Of a stretch of 64,000 nt of DNA, positions 1 through 8,356 are shown in pieces. A program made the translations under genes and the position numbers. Origin of the DNA: Enterococcus plantarum (GTDB taxonomy: Bacteria > Bacillota > Bacilli > Lactobacillales > Enterococcaceae). Position 1 is the first letter of the stretch, and every line of letters starts with the position of its first letter. The DNA is taken from contig NZ_MIKA01000007.1 in the NCBI RefSeq assembly GCF_001730295.1, positions 19,633-83,632 on the forward strand, read 5' to 3'. The notes beneath the pieces were generated by a model that had not been told where the DNA came from, made no database searches, and saw only the letters and a program-made list of their open reading frames with translations.

Positions 1-681
1 AAACTGCCAAATACTTTTCTCTTTTGCCGAGTCTGTTTTTTGATAATACCAATACACACTATAGCAGACTGCAAAAATACATAGCATGTAGCCCATATAA
101 TAGTTTGTTACGATACTCAGAAATAATGTGACGGAGTATAAGGCGTACTTTTGATGGTCCCATAATTTCTGAATCCCCAAAATAAGTAAAGGAAATAAAA
201 TCAACGCATCCAACCACATAAAGTTCAAACAATAAACCGTTACAAAGCCACATAAACTATAGGATGTTGAAAAGAGTAACGTAGAAATCGTGGATTGCGC
301 ATATGTTTTTTGAAGATAGTAGAACATCGAACTACCCATAAACGAAATTTTGAGCGTAATAATCAGCAAAATCGCAATTGGTAATTGTTCATAAGAGAAT
401 AGTAAGACTAAAATATTGAATGGGCTTAGTAAATAATAGGCACTCAGCGGTAAAATCGTTCCACCTAGGGCATCAGAGAAAGAATAGAGCGAATAGGTAT
501 CTCCTTGGAAAAATTGCTTAAATAAGCTTAAAAATGGCATGTACTGTGTCCCTAAATCACTGACCAATAGATTATTATTCCCAATTGGTGCTAAACCTAA
601 AATCGACCAAAGAATGATCAACAATAAGAAGGGCAGGAGGAAACTCCCACAAATCAATAAATTATTTCTGTTTTTTAACAT
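1..681 (-). CDS. YfhO-family polytopic membrane protein (5' part)
   Basis: The reading frame is open from an ATG at 679-681 to the window edge, giving 227 residues with no stop, so the 3' part lies outside. A GAGGAG ribosome site precedes the ATG. The protein begins MLKNRNN, has a first membrane segment near residues 8-30 (LLPFLLLIILWSILG), an extracytoplasmic loop with SDLGTQYMPF, then several more hydrophobic segments. That N-terminal pattern is typical of the YfhO family, large (about 850 residue) membrane proteins tied to glycosylation of cell-wall polymers, often working with a CsbB-like glycosyltransferase. Such a transferase is encoded at 25200, but not next to it. Family call is from remembered pattern; the truncated protein cannot be checked at its C-terminus. 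Confidence 0.75.
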   Translation of the reverse strand, partial: MLKNRNNLLICGSFLLPFLLLIILWSILGLAPIGNNNLLVSDLGTQYMPFLSLFKQFFQGDTYSLYSFSDALGGTILPLSAYYLLSPFNILVLLFSYEQLPIAILLIITLKISFMGSSMFYYLQKTYAQSTISTLLFSTSYSLCGFVTVYCLNFMWLDALILFPLLILGIQKLWDHQKYALYSVTLFLSIVTNYYMGYMLCIFAVCYSVYWYYQKTDSAKEKSIWQF

Positions 682-1054
682 AGTTAATACTGCTCCTCTA
701 TTCTAATAATGTGTCACTGTTTTAGGATAAAGGTTCAATTAATCTTGATAAATCAAGCGAACTACCTGCAACAATACTACTTTTTTTAACGAACGTTGTG
801 GAAATATCACACTAACAACCTAGTTTATCATGGGTCTAGGAGTTGTTGCAAAAGAATCCGTTTCCAGTTCATACATATAGGTTTAATTATTTTATCACAT
901 CTGTATTTATTTAAAAGCAATCAGTTATTTTATTTACGATTTTTTATACAATCGCATTTTTTTATCCTTCAATCGCTCATTTACGGAATTAAAAGCGTTA
1001 ATTAGTGAAAAGCACTACAGCTTTCGATATAATAGAGACTGAGGAGTTGATAAG
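682..1054. other. Divergent intergenic region upstream of folC
   Basis: This AT-rich gap separates two divergent genes and should hold both promoters. On the plus strand a TATAAT at 1028-1033 lies 17 bases after GTGAAA (1005-1010), a plausible folC promoter just ahead of GAGGAG (1041-1046). I see no convincing gene in it. Confidence 0.5.
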
Positions 1055-2374
1055 ATGTCATTAACGATAGAAGAAGCAATCGATTGGATTCATAGTAGAC
1101 TGCCGTTTGGAACGAGACCCGGTCTTGATCGGGTGGAAGCCTTATTGAAACGAGTCGGTAATCCAGAAGAAAAAGTACCAACGATACATATTGCAGGCAC
1201 GAATGGAAAAGGCTCTACTGTAACTTATTTACGGTGTATGCTAGAAGAATTAGGACTCACCGTAGGAACCTTTACTTCACCTTATATCGAACAGTTCAAT
1301 GAACGAATTGCCATTAACGGAAAAGGGATTTCAGACAATCATATCATCCAGTATGTAGAGAAATATCAATCCTTAATCAGTGAGATGGATCGCCAACCAG
1401 AGAGCGCGGGAATTACTGAATTTGAAACGTTGACTGTGATGGCACTTGACTATTTTCTAGATGAAAAAGTTGATATCGCCATTGTAGAAGTAGGACTTGG
1501 CGGATTGTTAGATAGTACGAATGTTGTGAAACCAATGTTAACCGCAATCACTACAATTGGAAAAGACCATACAGAAATTTTAGGTGATACACTTCAGAAA
1601 ATAGCCTTTCAAAAAGCTGGGATCATTAAAGATACGATTCCTGTAGTAACAGGTAATATTGAAGAAGAGGCTTTTGTCGTGATCGATGAAGTCGCATCTG
1701 AAAAACAAAGCAAAGTCTATCGCTATGACAAAGACTATAAAGCGGAATACCAACGTCCAGATAAAAATTGGGGTGAAATCTTTGATTTTTATGGGGAAGC
1801 GGGCAAATTACCGAAAGTCAAAGTTCCGTTATTAGGCCGTCATCAAGTAGAAAATGCGGCAGTAGCGATTCAACTGTTTTATCTTTATTGTAGGACTCAG
1901 CAAATCAACTTTACCGACAGAACTGTGTATCAAGGTCTGGCTCAAGCCCAGTGGCCTGCTAGAATGGAAAAAATCAGTGATGAACCTTTAATTGTTTTAG
2001 ATGGTGCGCACAATGATCATGCGATGCGACGACTAGCAGAAAATCTAAAAAAAGAATTTCCAAATCGAGAGATCCATATTTTATTTTCAGCGTTATCGTC
2101 AAAAAATATCGATCAAATGATTGCATTATTAAGAAAAGTACCGAATGTTCATTTGTATTTAACGACATTTGATTATCCACGCGCAATCGAATTAACAAAA
2201 ATGGAACATTTTGAAGACGATAAAACAGAAATTGTTTCATTATGGCAATTTGGCTTAGGGGAAATTTTAGAAAAAATGTCTGCAGATGACTTGATGCTAG
2301 TGACAGGTTCTCTTTATTTTGTTTCCCAAGTACGTGAACTATTATTGAATATAGGATCTGGCAATACGGAGTAG
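1055..2374 (+). CDS. folC: Folylpolyglutamate synthase / dihydrofolate synthase
   Basis: Mur-ligase-family enzyme of 439 residues, the usual length for FolC. It adds glutamate to folates (and in many bacteria to dihydropteroate) using ATP in the cytoplasm, which retains folates for one-carbon metabolism. The P-loop GTNGKGST is at residues 48-55, and EVGLGG followed by DSTNVV near residues 148-160 is the family's second ATP/Mg region. A C-terminal Mur ligase domain includes LDGAHN near residue 315. The ATG follows GAGGAG with eight bases between. The next gene starts 74 bases downstream, so it may be co-transcribed with the HAD gene. Confidence 0.95.
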   Translation: MSLTIEEAIDWIHSRLPFGTRPGLDRVEALLKRVGNPEEKVPTIHIAGTNGKGSTVTYLRCMLEELGLTVGTFTSPYIEQFNERIAINGKGISDNHIIQYVEKYQSLISEMDRQPESAGITEFETLTVMALDYFLDEKVDIAIVEVGLGGLLDSTNVVKPMLTAITTIGKDHTEILGDTLQKIAFQKAGIIKDTIPVVTGNIEEEAFVVIDEVASEKQSKVYRYDKDYKAEYQRPDKNWGEIFDFYGEAGKLPKVKVPLLGRHQVENAAVAIQLFYLYCRTQQINFTDRTVYQGLAQAQWPARMEKISDEPLIVLDGAHNDHAMRRLAENLKKEFPNREIHILFSALSSKNIDQMIALLRKVPNVHLYLTTFDYPRAIELTKMEHFEDDKTEIVSLWQFGLGEILEKMSADDLMLVTGSLYFVSQVRELLLNIGSGNTE

Positions 2375-2448
2375 ATTATCGATAAAAAGGGCTTGTGTGG
2401 TTCAGCACTTTGAAAAATGGTAATCAATAATTATAAATGGAGGACAAG

Positions 2449-3108
2449 ATGAAAAAAATTGATGGCGTGATTTTTGATATGGATGGTTTATTATTTGATA
2501 CGGAATTGATTTATTATCAGTCAACTCAAAAAATAGCAGATGCGATGAATTTTCCCTATAGTAAAGAAGTTTACTTACAGTTTTTAGGTGTATCAGATGA
2601 AGAAGTACAAGAGAACTATCATCGAATCTATAAGGAGTTTGGTAAGGAAAAAGTGGATGAGTTTATCCAACGATCATATGACGATACGTATCAAGTATTT
2701 GAAGCGGGGAAAGTTCCCTTAAAAGAAGGGGTTCTAGAATTACTTGATTTTCTTGATCAACAAGACATTCCAAGAATCGTTGCGTCAAGTAATGTTCGCC
2801 CGGCAATTGAATTATTATTAGATGGAGCTGGAATTAAAGATCGTTTTTCTGGCATTGTTTCAGCAGAAGATGTGACTCGAGCAAAACCAGACCCACAAAT
2901 ATTCCGAAAAGCCTTAGCTAGTCTGGGTACAAAGGCTGACAATACCTTGATTTTTGAAGACTCGTTTCACGGTGTAACAGCGGCTGATGCTGCGGGTATT
3001 CCAGTAATCATGGTACCAGATTTATTAGCACCCACCGACGAAATTAGAGAAAAAACATTGGAAATTTTTGAGAGTTTGACTCAAGTTCCAGCTTATTTAA
3101 AAAAATAA
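2449..3108 (+). CDS. HAD-superfamily phosphatase, beta-phosphoglucomutase-like
   Basis: A 219-residue haloacid dehalogenase-type hydrolase. The nucleophile motif DMDG has Asp10 and Asp12; a helical cap follows (residues about 15-90); motif II ASSN lies near residue 113, motif III lysine in RAKPDPQIF near 143, and motif IV FEDS near 168. These point to a sugar-phosphate phosphatase or phosphoglucomutase-like activity; the substrate cannot be read from sequence. An in-frame ATG exists at 2437, but the GGAGG at 2439-2443 overlaps it and sits just upstream of the ATG at 2449, which is therefore taken as the start. It lies between folC and radC on the same strand. Confidence 0.85.
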   Translation: MKKIDGVIFDMDGLLFDTELIYYQSTQKIADAMNFPYSKEVYLQFLGVSDEEVQENYHRIYKEFGKEKVDEFIQRSYDDTYQVFEAGKVPLKEGVLELLDFLDQQDIPRIVASSNVRPAIELLLDGAGIKDRFSGIVSAEDVTRAKPDPQIFRKALASLGTKADNTLIFEDSFHGVTAADAAGIPVIMVPDLLAPTDEIREKTLEIFESLTQVPAYLKK

Positions 3109-3162
3109 ACTCTTCACTCCTTTGCGTATCTTATAGTAGAAGCGTATTAAGGAGTGATTTTT

Positions 3163-3864
3163 TTGATCAAAGACGAAAAGCTATTTATCAGAGAGATGCC
3201 AGAAGATTGTTTGCCTCGAGAAAGGCTCGAAGTTGTGGGAGAAAAAGCATTATCGAATCAGGAATTACTGGCAATCTTATTACGAACAGGTTCCAAGAAT
3301 ATGAATGTGATGAAAGTAGCGTCAAATTTTTTAAATTATTTTAATCATTTATTTGAACTTAAAAATGCGACACTCACCGAAATGATGGAAATCAAAGGTA
3401 TTGGCCGAGTCAAAGCGATTGAGCTAAGAGCAGCCATCGAGTTTGGTTATCGTATCCAGCAAAGTACCCAGATGAAATTTGGCAAGGTTTCTTCCAGTTA
3501 TCAAATCGCGCAAAATTTAATTTATGAACTACAAGATTTTCAGCAGGAACATTTAGTCTGTTTGTATTTAAATACTAAAAATGAAGTAATCAAACAAGAA
3601 ACAGTTTTTAAAGGATCCTTGAACCAAAGTGTTGCACACCCAAGAGAAGTCTTCCGTAGCGCTGTTAAATGTTCTGCGGCACGCTTGATCCTTGCCCATA
3701 ATCATCCATCTGGCAATCCAACGCCGTCAGAAAGTGACATTCATTTTACGCAAAGAATGCAAGAGTGTGGAAAGATGATGGGAATCGAAGTTTTAGATCA
3801 CATTATCATCGGAGAACAAGTTTACATCAGCATGAGAGAAGAAAATTTTTTTGCGGTAGACTAG
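3163..3864 (+). CDS. radC: RadC-family JAB-domain protein
   Basis: A 233-residue protein of the RadC/YsxA family. The N-terminal part (about 1-100) contains helix-hairpin-helix-like sequence (EIKGIGRVKAIEL). The C-terminal JAB/MPN metal-binding domain carries HNHPSGNPTPSESD, with His179, His181 and Asp192 as the expected zinc ligands. Despite its name, a direct DNA repair role for the family is doubtful. The start is a TTG: AAGGAG at 3149-3154 is spaced eight bases from it, whereas the in-frame GTG at 3154 overlaps that site. The preceding HAD gene ends 54 bases upstream. Confidence 0.93.
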   Translation: MIKDEKLFIREMPEDCLPRERLEVVGEKALSNQELLAILLRTGSKNMNVMKVASNFLNYFNHLFELKNATLTEMMEIKGIGRVKAIELRAAIEFGYRIQQSTQMKFGKVSSSYQIAQNLIYELQDFQQEHLVCLYLNTKNEVIKQETVFKGSLNQSVAHPREVFRSAVKCSAARLILAHNHPSGNPTPSESDIHFTQRMQECGKMMGIEVLDHIIIGEQVYISMREENFFAVD

Positions 3865-3873
3865 CTAGATTTC

Positions 3874-3902
3874 TTGCAAAAATAAAGGTTCGCATGTACA
3901 AT
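3874..3902 (+). promoter_or_regulatory. Promoter of the cold-shock gene
   Basis: TTGCAA (3874-3879) and TACAAT (3897-3902) are separated by 17 bases. Transcription from here would give a leader of roughly 105 bases before the cold-shock gene, which fits the long structured leaders of csp mRNAs. Confidence 0.55.
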
Positions 3903-4012
3903 ATATGTGTAATCTTGTTTGGGACAATATAGAAGTTTTAATTTTAAAACCCTCTATCGTACACGAGCAATGTTACAATATTTAGTGCTTAAGCACGAGG
4001 AGGAACAACAGA

Positions 4013-4213
4013 ATGGAACAAGGAACAGTAAAATGGTTTAACGCAGAAAAAGGATTTGGATTTATCTCTCGCGAAGACGGTAGCGATGTATTCGTACATT
4101 TCTCAGCAATTCAAGGTGAAGGCTTCAAAACAATCGAAGAAGGACAATCAGTAAGCTTCGACGTTGAAGATTCAGATCGTGGACCTCAAGCAGTTAACGT
4201 TGTAAAAAACTAA
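4013..4213 (+). CDS. Cold-shock protein (CspA family)
   Basis: A 66-residue single cold-shock domain protein, the family's standard length. RNP1 is KGFGFIS (residues 14-20) and RNP2 is VFVHF (27-31). These small beta-barrels bind single-stranded RNA and DNA and melt RNA structure at low temperature or during growth changes. A strong GAGGAGG site precedes the ATG, a long leader lies upstream, and a perfect palindromic terminator follows, so it is a single-gene transcript. Enterococci carry several paralogues, so no specific gene letter is given. Confidence 0.96.
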   Translation: MEQGTVKWFNAEKGFGFISREDGSDVFVHFSAIQGEGFKTIEEGQSVSFDVEDSDRGPQAVNVVKN

Positions 4214-4225
4214 TCAATCCATTCC

Positions 4226-4258
4226 AAAACACTTAGCAAATTTGCTAAGTGTTTTTTT
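4226..4258 (+). terminator. Intrinsic terminator after the cold-shock gene
   Basis: A palindromic stem (AACACTTAGCAAA and its complement) is followed by a run of seven T. Confidence 0.9.
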
Positions 4259-4439
4259 ATTGTCAAACATAGTGACTGATTGCAGAGCGGAAGATGCACA
4301 ATACTTAGTGAACGGAAGAAGAGAAGTGTCATTCGCTTGATGGGGGAGCCTATTCCGTTTGAACTTAGTGAGTTCTTACATTTTTGTTACTATCTTTTTC
4401 TACTAGAAGTTGTAGACTATTTAGTAAGAGGTGGTAAAC

Positions 4440-4628
4440 ATGTTAAATATTTCTTTAATAATCTTTTTTGTATCCTGGGCATTTCTTGGATTAGCAAGTA
4501 TTCTTTATCGTTGGCGAGCCTTTACTAATAAAAAAGCATGGAACGGTATGGTGATTCCACTAGGCGCATTTGGCTTTGTATTGCTAGTAGTTAGCTTGAT
4601 AATGATTTATCTCAATTACCCAAAATGA
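4440..4628 (+). CDS. Small two-segment membrane protein, function unknown
   Basis: A 62-residue protein that I do not recognise. It has two hydrophobic stretches, about residues 4-24 (ISLIIFFVSWAFLGLAS) and 36-58 (GMVIPLGAFGFVLLVV), joined by a basic loop (YRWRAFTNKKAW). The start is set by AAGAGGTGG at 4426-4434; an in-frame GTG at 4431 lies inside that site and is unlikely. It stands alone, with a bidirectional terminator downstream. No enzymatic motif is visible. Confidence 0.6.
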   Translation: MLNISLIIFFVSWAFLGLASILYRWRAFTNKKAWNGMVIPLGAFGFVLLVVSLIMIYLNYPK

Positions 4629-4680
4629 CTATTCTACTAAAAGAAGATTGGAATAGTCAGTAAAGAATTAAGAAAACAAA

Positions 4681-4718
4681 AAAGGCATCCGTGATTTACC
4701 ATTCACTGGATGCCTTTA
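4681..4718. terminator. Bidirectional terminator
   Basis: AAAGGCATCC and GGATGCCTTT pair, with an inner GTGA/TCAC. T-rich on one side and A-rich on the other, it can serve both the small membrane protein gene and the convergent 49-residue gene. Confidence 0.75.
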
Positions 4719-4761
4719 AATCGTATTAGAACTTGAATCGTTCATTTAGGTTGATAACTCC

Positions 4762-4911
4762 TTAAATAGATTTTTTCAATTCTTTTACTGCTTGTGTAAT
4801 CGTGATACCATAAGCAATATTTGCTTGGTTATTTGCATCGATAGCCATAAACAAATTTTTCTCTGTATCAAGCGCTACACGGTATTTTAATACTTTATTA
4901 CCAAATGTCAT
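4762..4911 (-). CDS. 49-residue protein, function unknown
   Basis: A short frame on the minus strand encodes a 49-residue soluble protein starting MTFGNKVLKYRVALDTE and ending in a lysine-rich helix (AVKELKKSI). An AAAGGAGA ribosome site lies seven bases before the ATG, and a terminator follows at 4681-4718. The amphipathic pattern and coding-like codon use support a real gene. I do not recognise the family. It is convergent with the small membrane protein gene and divergent from the universal stress gene. Confidence 0.6.
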   Translation of the reverse strand: MTFGNKVLKYRVALDTEKNLFMAIDANNQANIAYGITITQAVKELKKSI

Positions 4912-5087
4912 AATAATTCTCCTTTCTTGATTCTTATGAAAGGCAACGATATCTGATAACGAAATTCCATGATTACTATAACACGGCTTTTTATCAGTGT
5001 AAAGAAGAAAGTTTTTGATTTGGCAGTATTTTTGTTGAAAGCCTTTTTACGTAGTATAATGAAGGTACCAAGAAGGAGGTTTTTATC

Positions 5088-5537
5088 ATGGAAGAGACCT
5101 ACAAGAATATTTTAGTTGCGGTAGATGGTTCTGAGCAGTCTGAAAATGCGTTCCAAGAAGCGATAAAAATAGCCAAACGAAATGGTGCTACCTTAAATAT
5201 TTTGTCTGTTATAGAAGAGACGGGAAATTACTTTGGCGAACTGACCTTATCGATGGGAAACTTGATGGAAGATATTCGTACAAAAGAAGAAGCCAAAATG
5301 AAAATAAGAGAGTCAAAAGCTCTTGAACTAGGAGTATCTGACGTTTTTACCTATGTAATGTACGGTTATCCGAAAACTTTGATTGCTGAGTTTACAGAAT
5401 CAAAAGAACCGATCGACCTAATTGTAATAGGCAGAACAGGTTTAAATGGGTTTGAACGACTGATGGTTGGATCAACGACATCTTATGTTGTGAATCACAC
5501 AAAAGCCAATGTTTTAGTGGTAAATATTACAGTATAA
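5088..5537 (+). CDS. Universal stress protein (UspA family)
   Basis: A single-domain 149-residue UspA fold protein. It starts with the family's first strand and Asp (ILVAVDGSEQSENA) and ends with the ATP-binding signature G-x2-G-x9-GST (GRTGLNG then MVGSTTSYV). Proteins with this signature usually bind ATP and support survival in stationary phase or stress; the exact role is unknown. AAGGAGG precedes the ATG by eight bases, and TATAAT at 5055-5060 is the likely -10. A terminator shared with rnjA follows. Confidence 0.92.
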   Translation: MEETYKNILVAVDGSEQSENAFQEAIKIAKRNGATLNILSVIEETGNYFGELTLSMGNLMEDIRTKEEAKMKIRESKALELGVSDVFTYVMYGYPKTLIAEFTESKEPIDLIVIGRTGLNGFERLMVGSTTSYVVNHTKANVLVVNITV

Positions 5538-5542
5538 TGATA

Positions 5543-5584
5543 AAAAAGCAACGGACGGATAAAAATCCATCTGTTGCTTTTTTG
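5543..5584. terminator. Bidirectional terminator between usp and rnjA
   Basis: AAAAAAGCAACGGACGGAT pairs with ATCCATCTGTTGCTTTTTT around an A-rich loop. It can terminate both convergent genes. Confidence 0.88.
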
Positions 5585-5594
5585 GTAGTCAAAC

Positions 5595-7265
5595 TCATGA
5601 AGTCATGATCATTGGTAAAATCATGGGATGACGTTCTGTCTTTTCAAACAAGAATGGCTGTAACGCAGCCGAAATCGCATCACACAATTTCGCTTCTGTA
5701 CACTGTTCATCTCTTAATGCTTCGCGGATCGCATTGAACAATAAACGTTGTCCTTCATGGATCATTTCGCCTGATTCTCGCATATAGACAAATCCGCGAG
5801 ATAAAATATCTGGCCCCGCTAGAATTTCTTTATTTTTAATATCTACGGTCGCTACTGCTAAGACTAATCCTTCTTCAGATAGAATTCGACGATCGCGTAA
5901 GACCACATTACCGATATCACCGACGCCATTACCATCCACGTAAACATCGTTGGCATTGAAGTGCCCAGCAATACGCGCATCATCCGCTGTTAAAGCTAGC
6001 ACATCGCCATTTTCCATGATGAAACAATTTTCAGCAGGAACGCCAACATCTTGAGCTAAGGAAGCATGAATTTTTAACATTCTAAATTCACCATGAACGG
6101 GGACAAAATATTTAGGTTTCATTAAACTTAACATTAGTTTTTGTTCTTCTTGACCACCATGGCCAGAAGTATGGATATTATTGATCTTTCCGTGAATAAC
6201 TTCAGCACCTGCTTCAGAAAGCAAGTTGATCAGACGGTTAACGCTTGTTGTATTTCCAGGGATCGGTGAGCTTGAAAAGATCACTGTATCTCCAGGTTGT
6301 ACTGAAATCTGACGGTGCGTTCCGTTAGCAATTCGGCTTAGGGCAGCCATCGGTTCACCTTGGGATCCTGTACATAAAATCATCGTTTCGCCAGCAGGTA
6401 GTTGGTTTAACTCACTTGCATCCACAAACGTTCCTTTAGGTACATTGATATAGCCTAAGTGTTCACCGTTAACAATCGCATTTTCCATACTGCGACCAAA
6501 CACAGCTATCTTACGTCCAGTTGCCACAGCAGCATCAGCAGCTTGTTGAAGACGGAAAATGTTGGAAGCAAAACTGGCAAAGATAATTCTTCCTTCGATT
6601 TTTTCAAAAATCTTTAGAATAGAAGAACCAATCGTTTTTTCTGATTTCGTAAACGTTGGGATCTCTGCATTTGTACTATCAGAAAGCAGACATAGAACAC
6701 CTTCTTCTCCTAATTTTGCCATGCGGTGTAAGTTCGCAGGTTCACCAACTGGGGTAAAGTCAAACTTAAAGTCACCTGTTGCCACGATATTACCTGAAGG
6801 TGTCTTCACAACGACACCTAAAGCGTCTGGGATACTATGGGTTGTTCTAAAAAAGCTAATCGCTGTTTTACGGAAACGAATTACAGTATCTTCATTGATT
6901 TCATGAAGTTCAGCATCTCGTAATAAACCATGTTCATCTAATTTGTTGGTAATCAAAGCTAATGCCAATGGTCCAGCGTAAATCGGTATATTTGCTTGAC
7001 GTAGTAAATAAGGTACACCACCGATATGATCTTCGTGTCCATGAGTGATAACTAACGCCTTGACTTTATGCAGATTTTGAACGATGTAGCTGTAATCTGG
7101 AATAACATAGTCTATCCCAAGCAAATCATCTTCTGGAAATTTGATTCCCGCATCAATAATGATGATTTCATCTTGAAATTGAACCCCATAAGTGTTCTTT
7201 CCGATCTCGCCCAAACCGCCTATTGCAAAAACGCCGGTTTCATTATTTTTAATATTTACTTTCAT
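5595..7265 (-). CDS. rnjA: Ribonuclease J (J1 type)
   Basis: A 556-residue RNase J of the usual length, a metallo-beta-lactamase/beta-CASP enzyme with endo- and 5'-exonuclease activity central to mRNA decay and rRNA maturation in Firmicutes. The zinc motif HGHEDH is at residues 75-80 (His75, His77, Asp79, His80). Downstream are [19 protein letters not shown] and the late HTSGHGG and VPVHGEFR motifs of the beta-CASP domain. It starts one base after the rpoY stop, which is the conserved rpoY-rnjA arrangement of B. subtilis and relatives and implies co-transcription. The association with rpoY favours the J1 paralogue over J2. Confidence 0.95.
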   Translation of the reverse strand: MKVNIKNNETGVFAIGGLGEIGKNTYGVQFQDEIIIIDAGIKFPEDDLLGIDYVIPDYSYIVQNLHKVKALVITHGHEDHIGGVPYLLRQANIPIYAGPLALALITNKLDEHGLLRDAELHEINEDTVIRFRKTAISFFRTTHSIPDALGVVVKTPSGNIVATGDFKFDFTPVGEPANLHRMAKLGEEGVLCLLSDSTNAEIPTFTKSEKTIGSSILKIFEKIEGRIIFASFASNIFRLQQAADAAVATGRKIAVFGRSMENAIVNGEHLGYINVPKGTFVDASELNQLPAGETMILCTGSQGEPMAALSRIANGTHRQISVQPGDTVIFSSSPIPGNTTSVNRLINLLSEAGAEVIHGKINNIHTSGHGGQEEQKLMLSLMKPKYFVPVHGEFRMLKIHASLAQDVGVPAENCFIMENGDVLALTADDARIAGHFNANDVYVDGNGVGDIGNVVLRDRRILSEEGLVLAVATVDIKNKEILAGPDILSRGFVYMRESGEMIHEGQRLLFNAIREALRDEQCTEAKLCDAISAALQPFLFEKTERHPMILPMIMTS

Positions 7266-7266
7266 A

Positions 7267-7479
7267 TTAAAACTCCGTTAAAGAGAATTCCGCGTGCTCT
7301 TGTTCATAAGCTAAGTGATTTTCATCAAGCGCTTGAATGTATTCAATATTGTATGGGGTATTTTCTTCAACTTGTTGACGCACGATAACATCGCTCTCTG
7401 CCTCAACATAAATAGATTTTGTATCTTCTCTTTTTGGGTTTCTTACTTTTGTTTCTTGGTAATAAACTTTATATATCAT
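7267..7479 (-). CDS. rpoY: RNA polymerase epsilon subunit
   Basis: A 70-residue acidic protein of the RpoY (YkzG) family, a small auxiliary subunit of Firmicutes RNA polymerase. It begins [18 protein letters not shown], the typical start, and is rich in Glu. It lies immediately upstream of rnjA with one base between, the usual order. AAAGGAGAAAA precedes the ATG. About 290 bases separate it from the next gene upstream, so the shared promoter must be there. Confidence 0.95.
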   Translation of the reverse strand: MIYKVYYQETKVRNPKREDTKSIYVEAESDVIVRQQVEENTPYNIEYIQALDENHLAYEQEHAEFSLTEF

Positions 7480-7772
7480 ATGTTTTTTCTCCTTTATCTG
7501 CTAATGCAGTTAATGATTTATTTTTATTATTTCTTACTGTAATTTTTGAACACAACAAAATGAGGTGGTTGTCCACCTTAAAAACAATTGGCATCAAAAA
7601 CAGTCGTTAATGATGAAATGAAGCCTCGACTTTGCTTCACTTTACTTGTTTTATGGAAACTGCACTTTCTTTCAACCGTCCATTGTGTTGTGTTGTACAA
7701 CAATTAATCGTATTTTATCACAAAAGAGTAAATAAGTATAGAAACAGACCTATTAGTTTAAAGAAAAGATGA
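7480..7772. other. Leader and promoter region of rpoY-rnjA
   Basis: No gene is seen. A short hairpin (AGGTGG and CCACCT, 7562-7577) and a GAAGC/GCTTC pairing near 7620-7640 would lie in a long rpoY leader. A minus-strand TGTGATAAAAT near 7715-7725 could be a -10 element. No T run follows the hairpin, so it is not an obvious terminator. Confidence 0.35.
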
Positions 7773-8162
7773 TTATTCAATCGGTTCTTTTGTTGGTATA
7801 GCGTTCTTTTTATTGAAATACAAATTTAGACCAATTAGATGCAACAAAAAGACAATGGCTAAGGTAATCGTCATGAATGGATTACGGACGATGACACAAG
7901 GAATTGCAAAAACCACAAACAACGTTGTGAATAACTTTACTCGGCCTAAAGGCGTAATCTTTTTTTCTACAATAGATTCTTGGATATATTTTTGATAATA
8001 GCTCGATTTAATAAATTTTGTATATAAATAGTCAGAGCTACGCATCCAGAAAAAAGCGGTCAAAATATAAAAAATCGCTGTAGGCAAAATCGGCAGAAAA
8101 ATCCCTATTGTACCCAATCCAAATGTGAGACAGCCTAAAGAAATATAAAACATTTTTTTCAT
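7773..8162 (-). CDS. YbaN/DUF454 family membrane protein
   Basis: A 129-residue inner membrane protein of the DUF454 (YbaN) family. The N-terminal signature is present: a glycine-rich first segment (LGCLTFGLGTIGIFLPILP) then FFWMRSSDYLY. Further hydrophobic segments lie near residues 78-95 and 97-113. The function of the family is not established. It is a single gene on the minus strand, diverging from the ABC exporter; its own ribosome site is weak. Confidence 0.8.
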   Translation of the reverse strand: MKKMFYISLGCLTFGLGTIGIFLPILPTAIFYILTAFFWMRSSDYLYTKFIKSSYYQKYIQESIVEKKITPLGRVKLFTTLFVVFAIPCVIVRNPFMTITLAIVFLLHLIGLNLYFNKKNAIPTKEPIE

Positions 8163-8356
8163 TGATTTATTTCCATCACTTTCACCTGATTTTAGTACTG
8201 AAATTAAAGTAATTACTATTATACCATAGCAAAAATAGTCCTGTTTATTATTCTATTAAAAAGTGTTCAAATTTCACTTAAATATAATTTACCTAGCTGT
8301 TAGTTTTATGCTATAGTGAAAGCACTGGATCAAAAATTGAAATGGGAGATGATTGA

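Noticed and set aside
796..1005. Open frame of 69 codons in the gap before folC
   Set aside because: No ribosome site, odd composition, and it overlaps the promoter region of folC.
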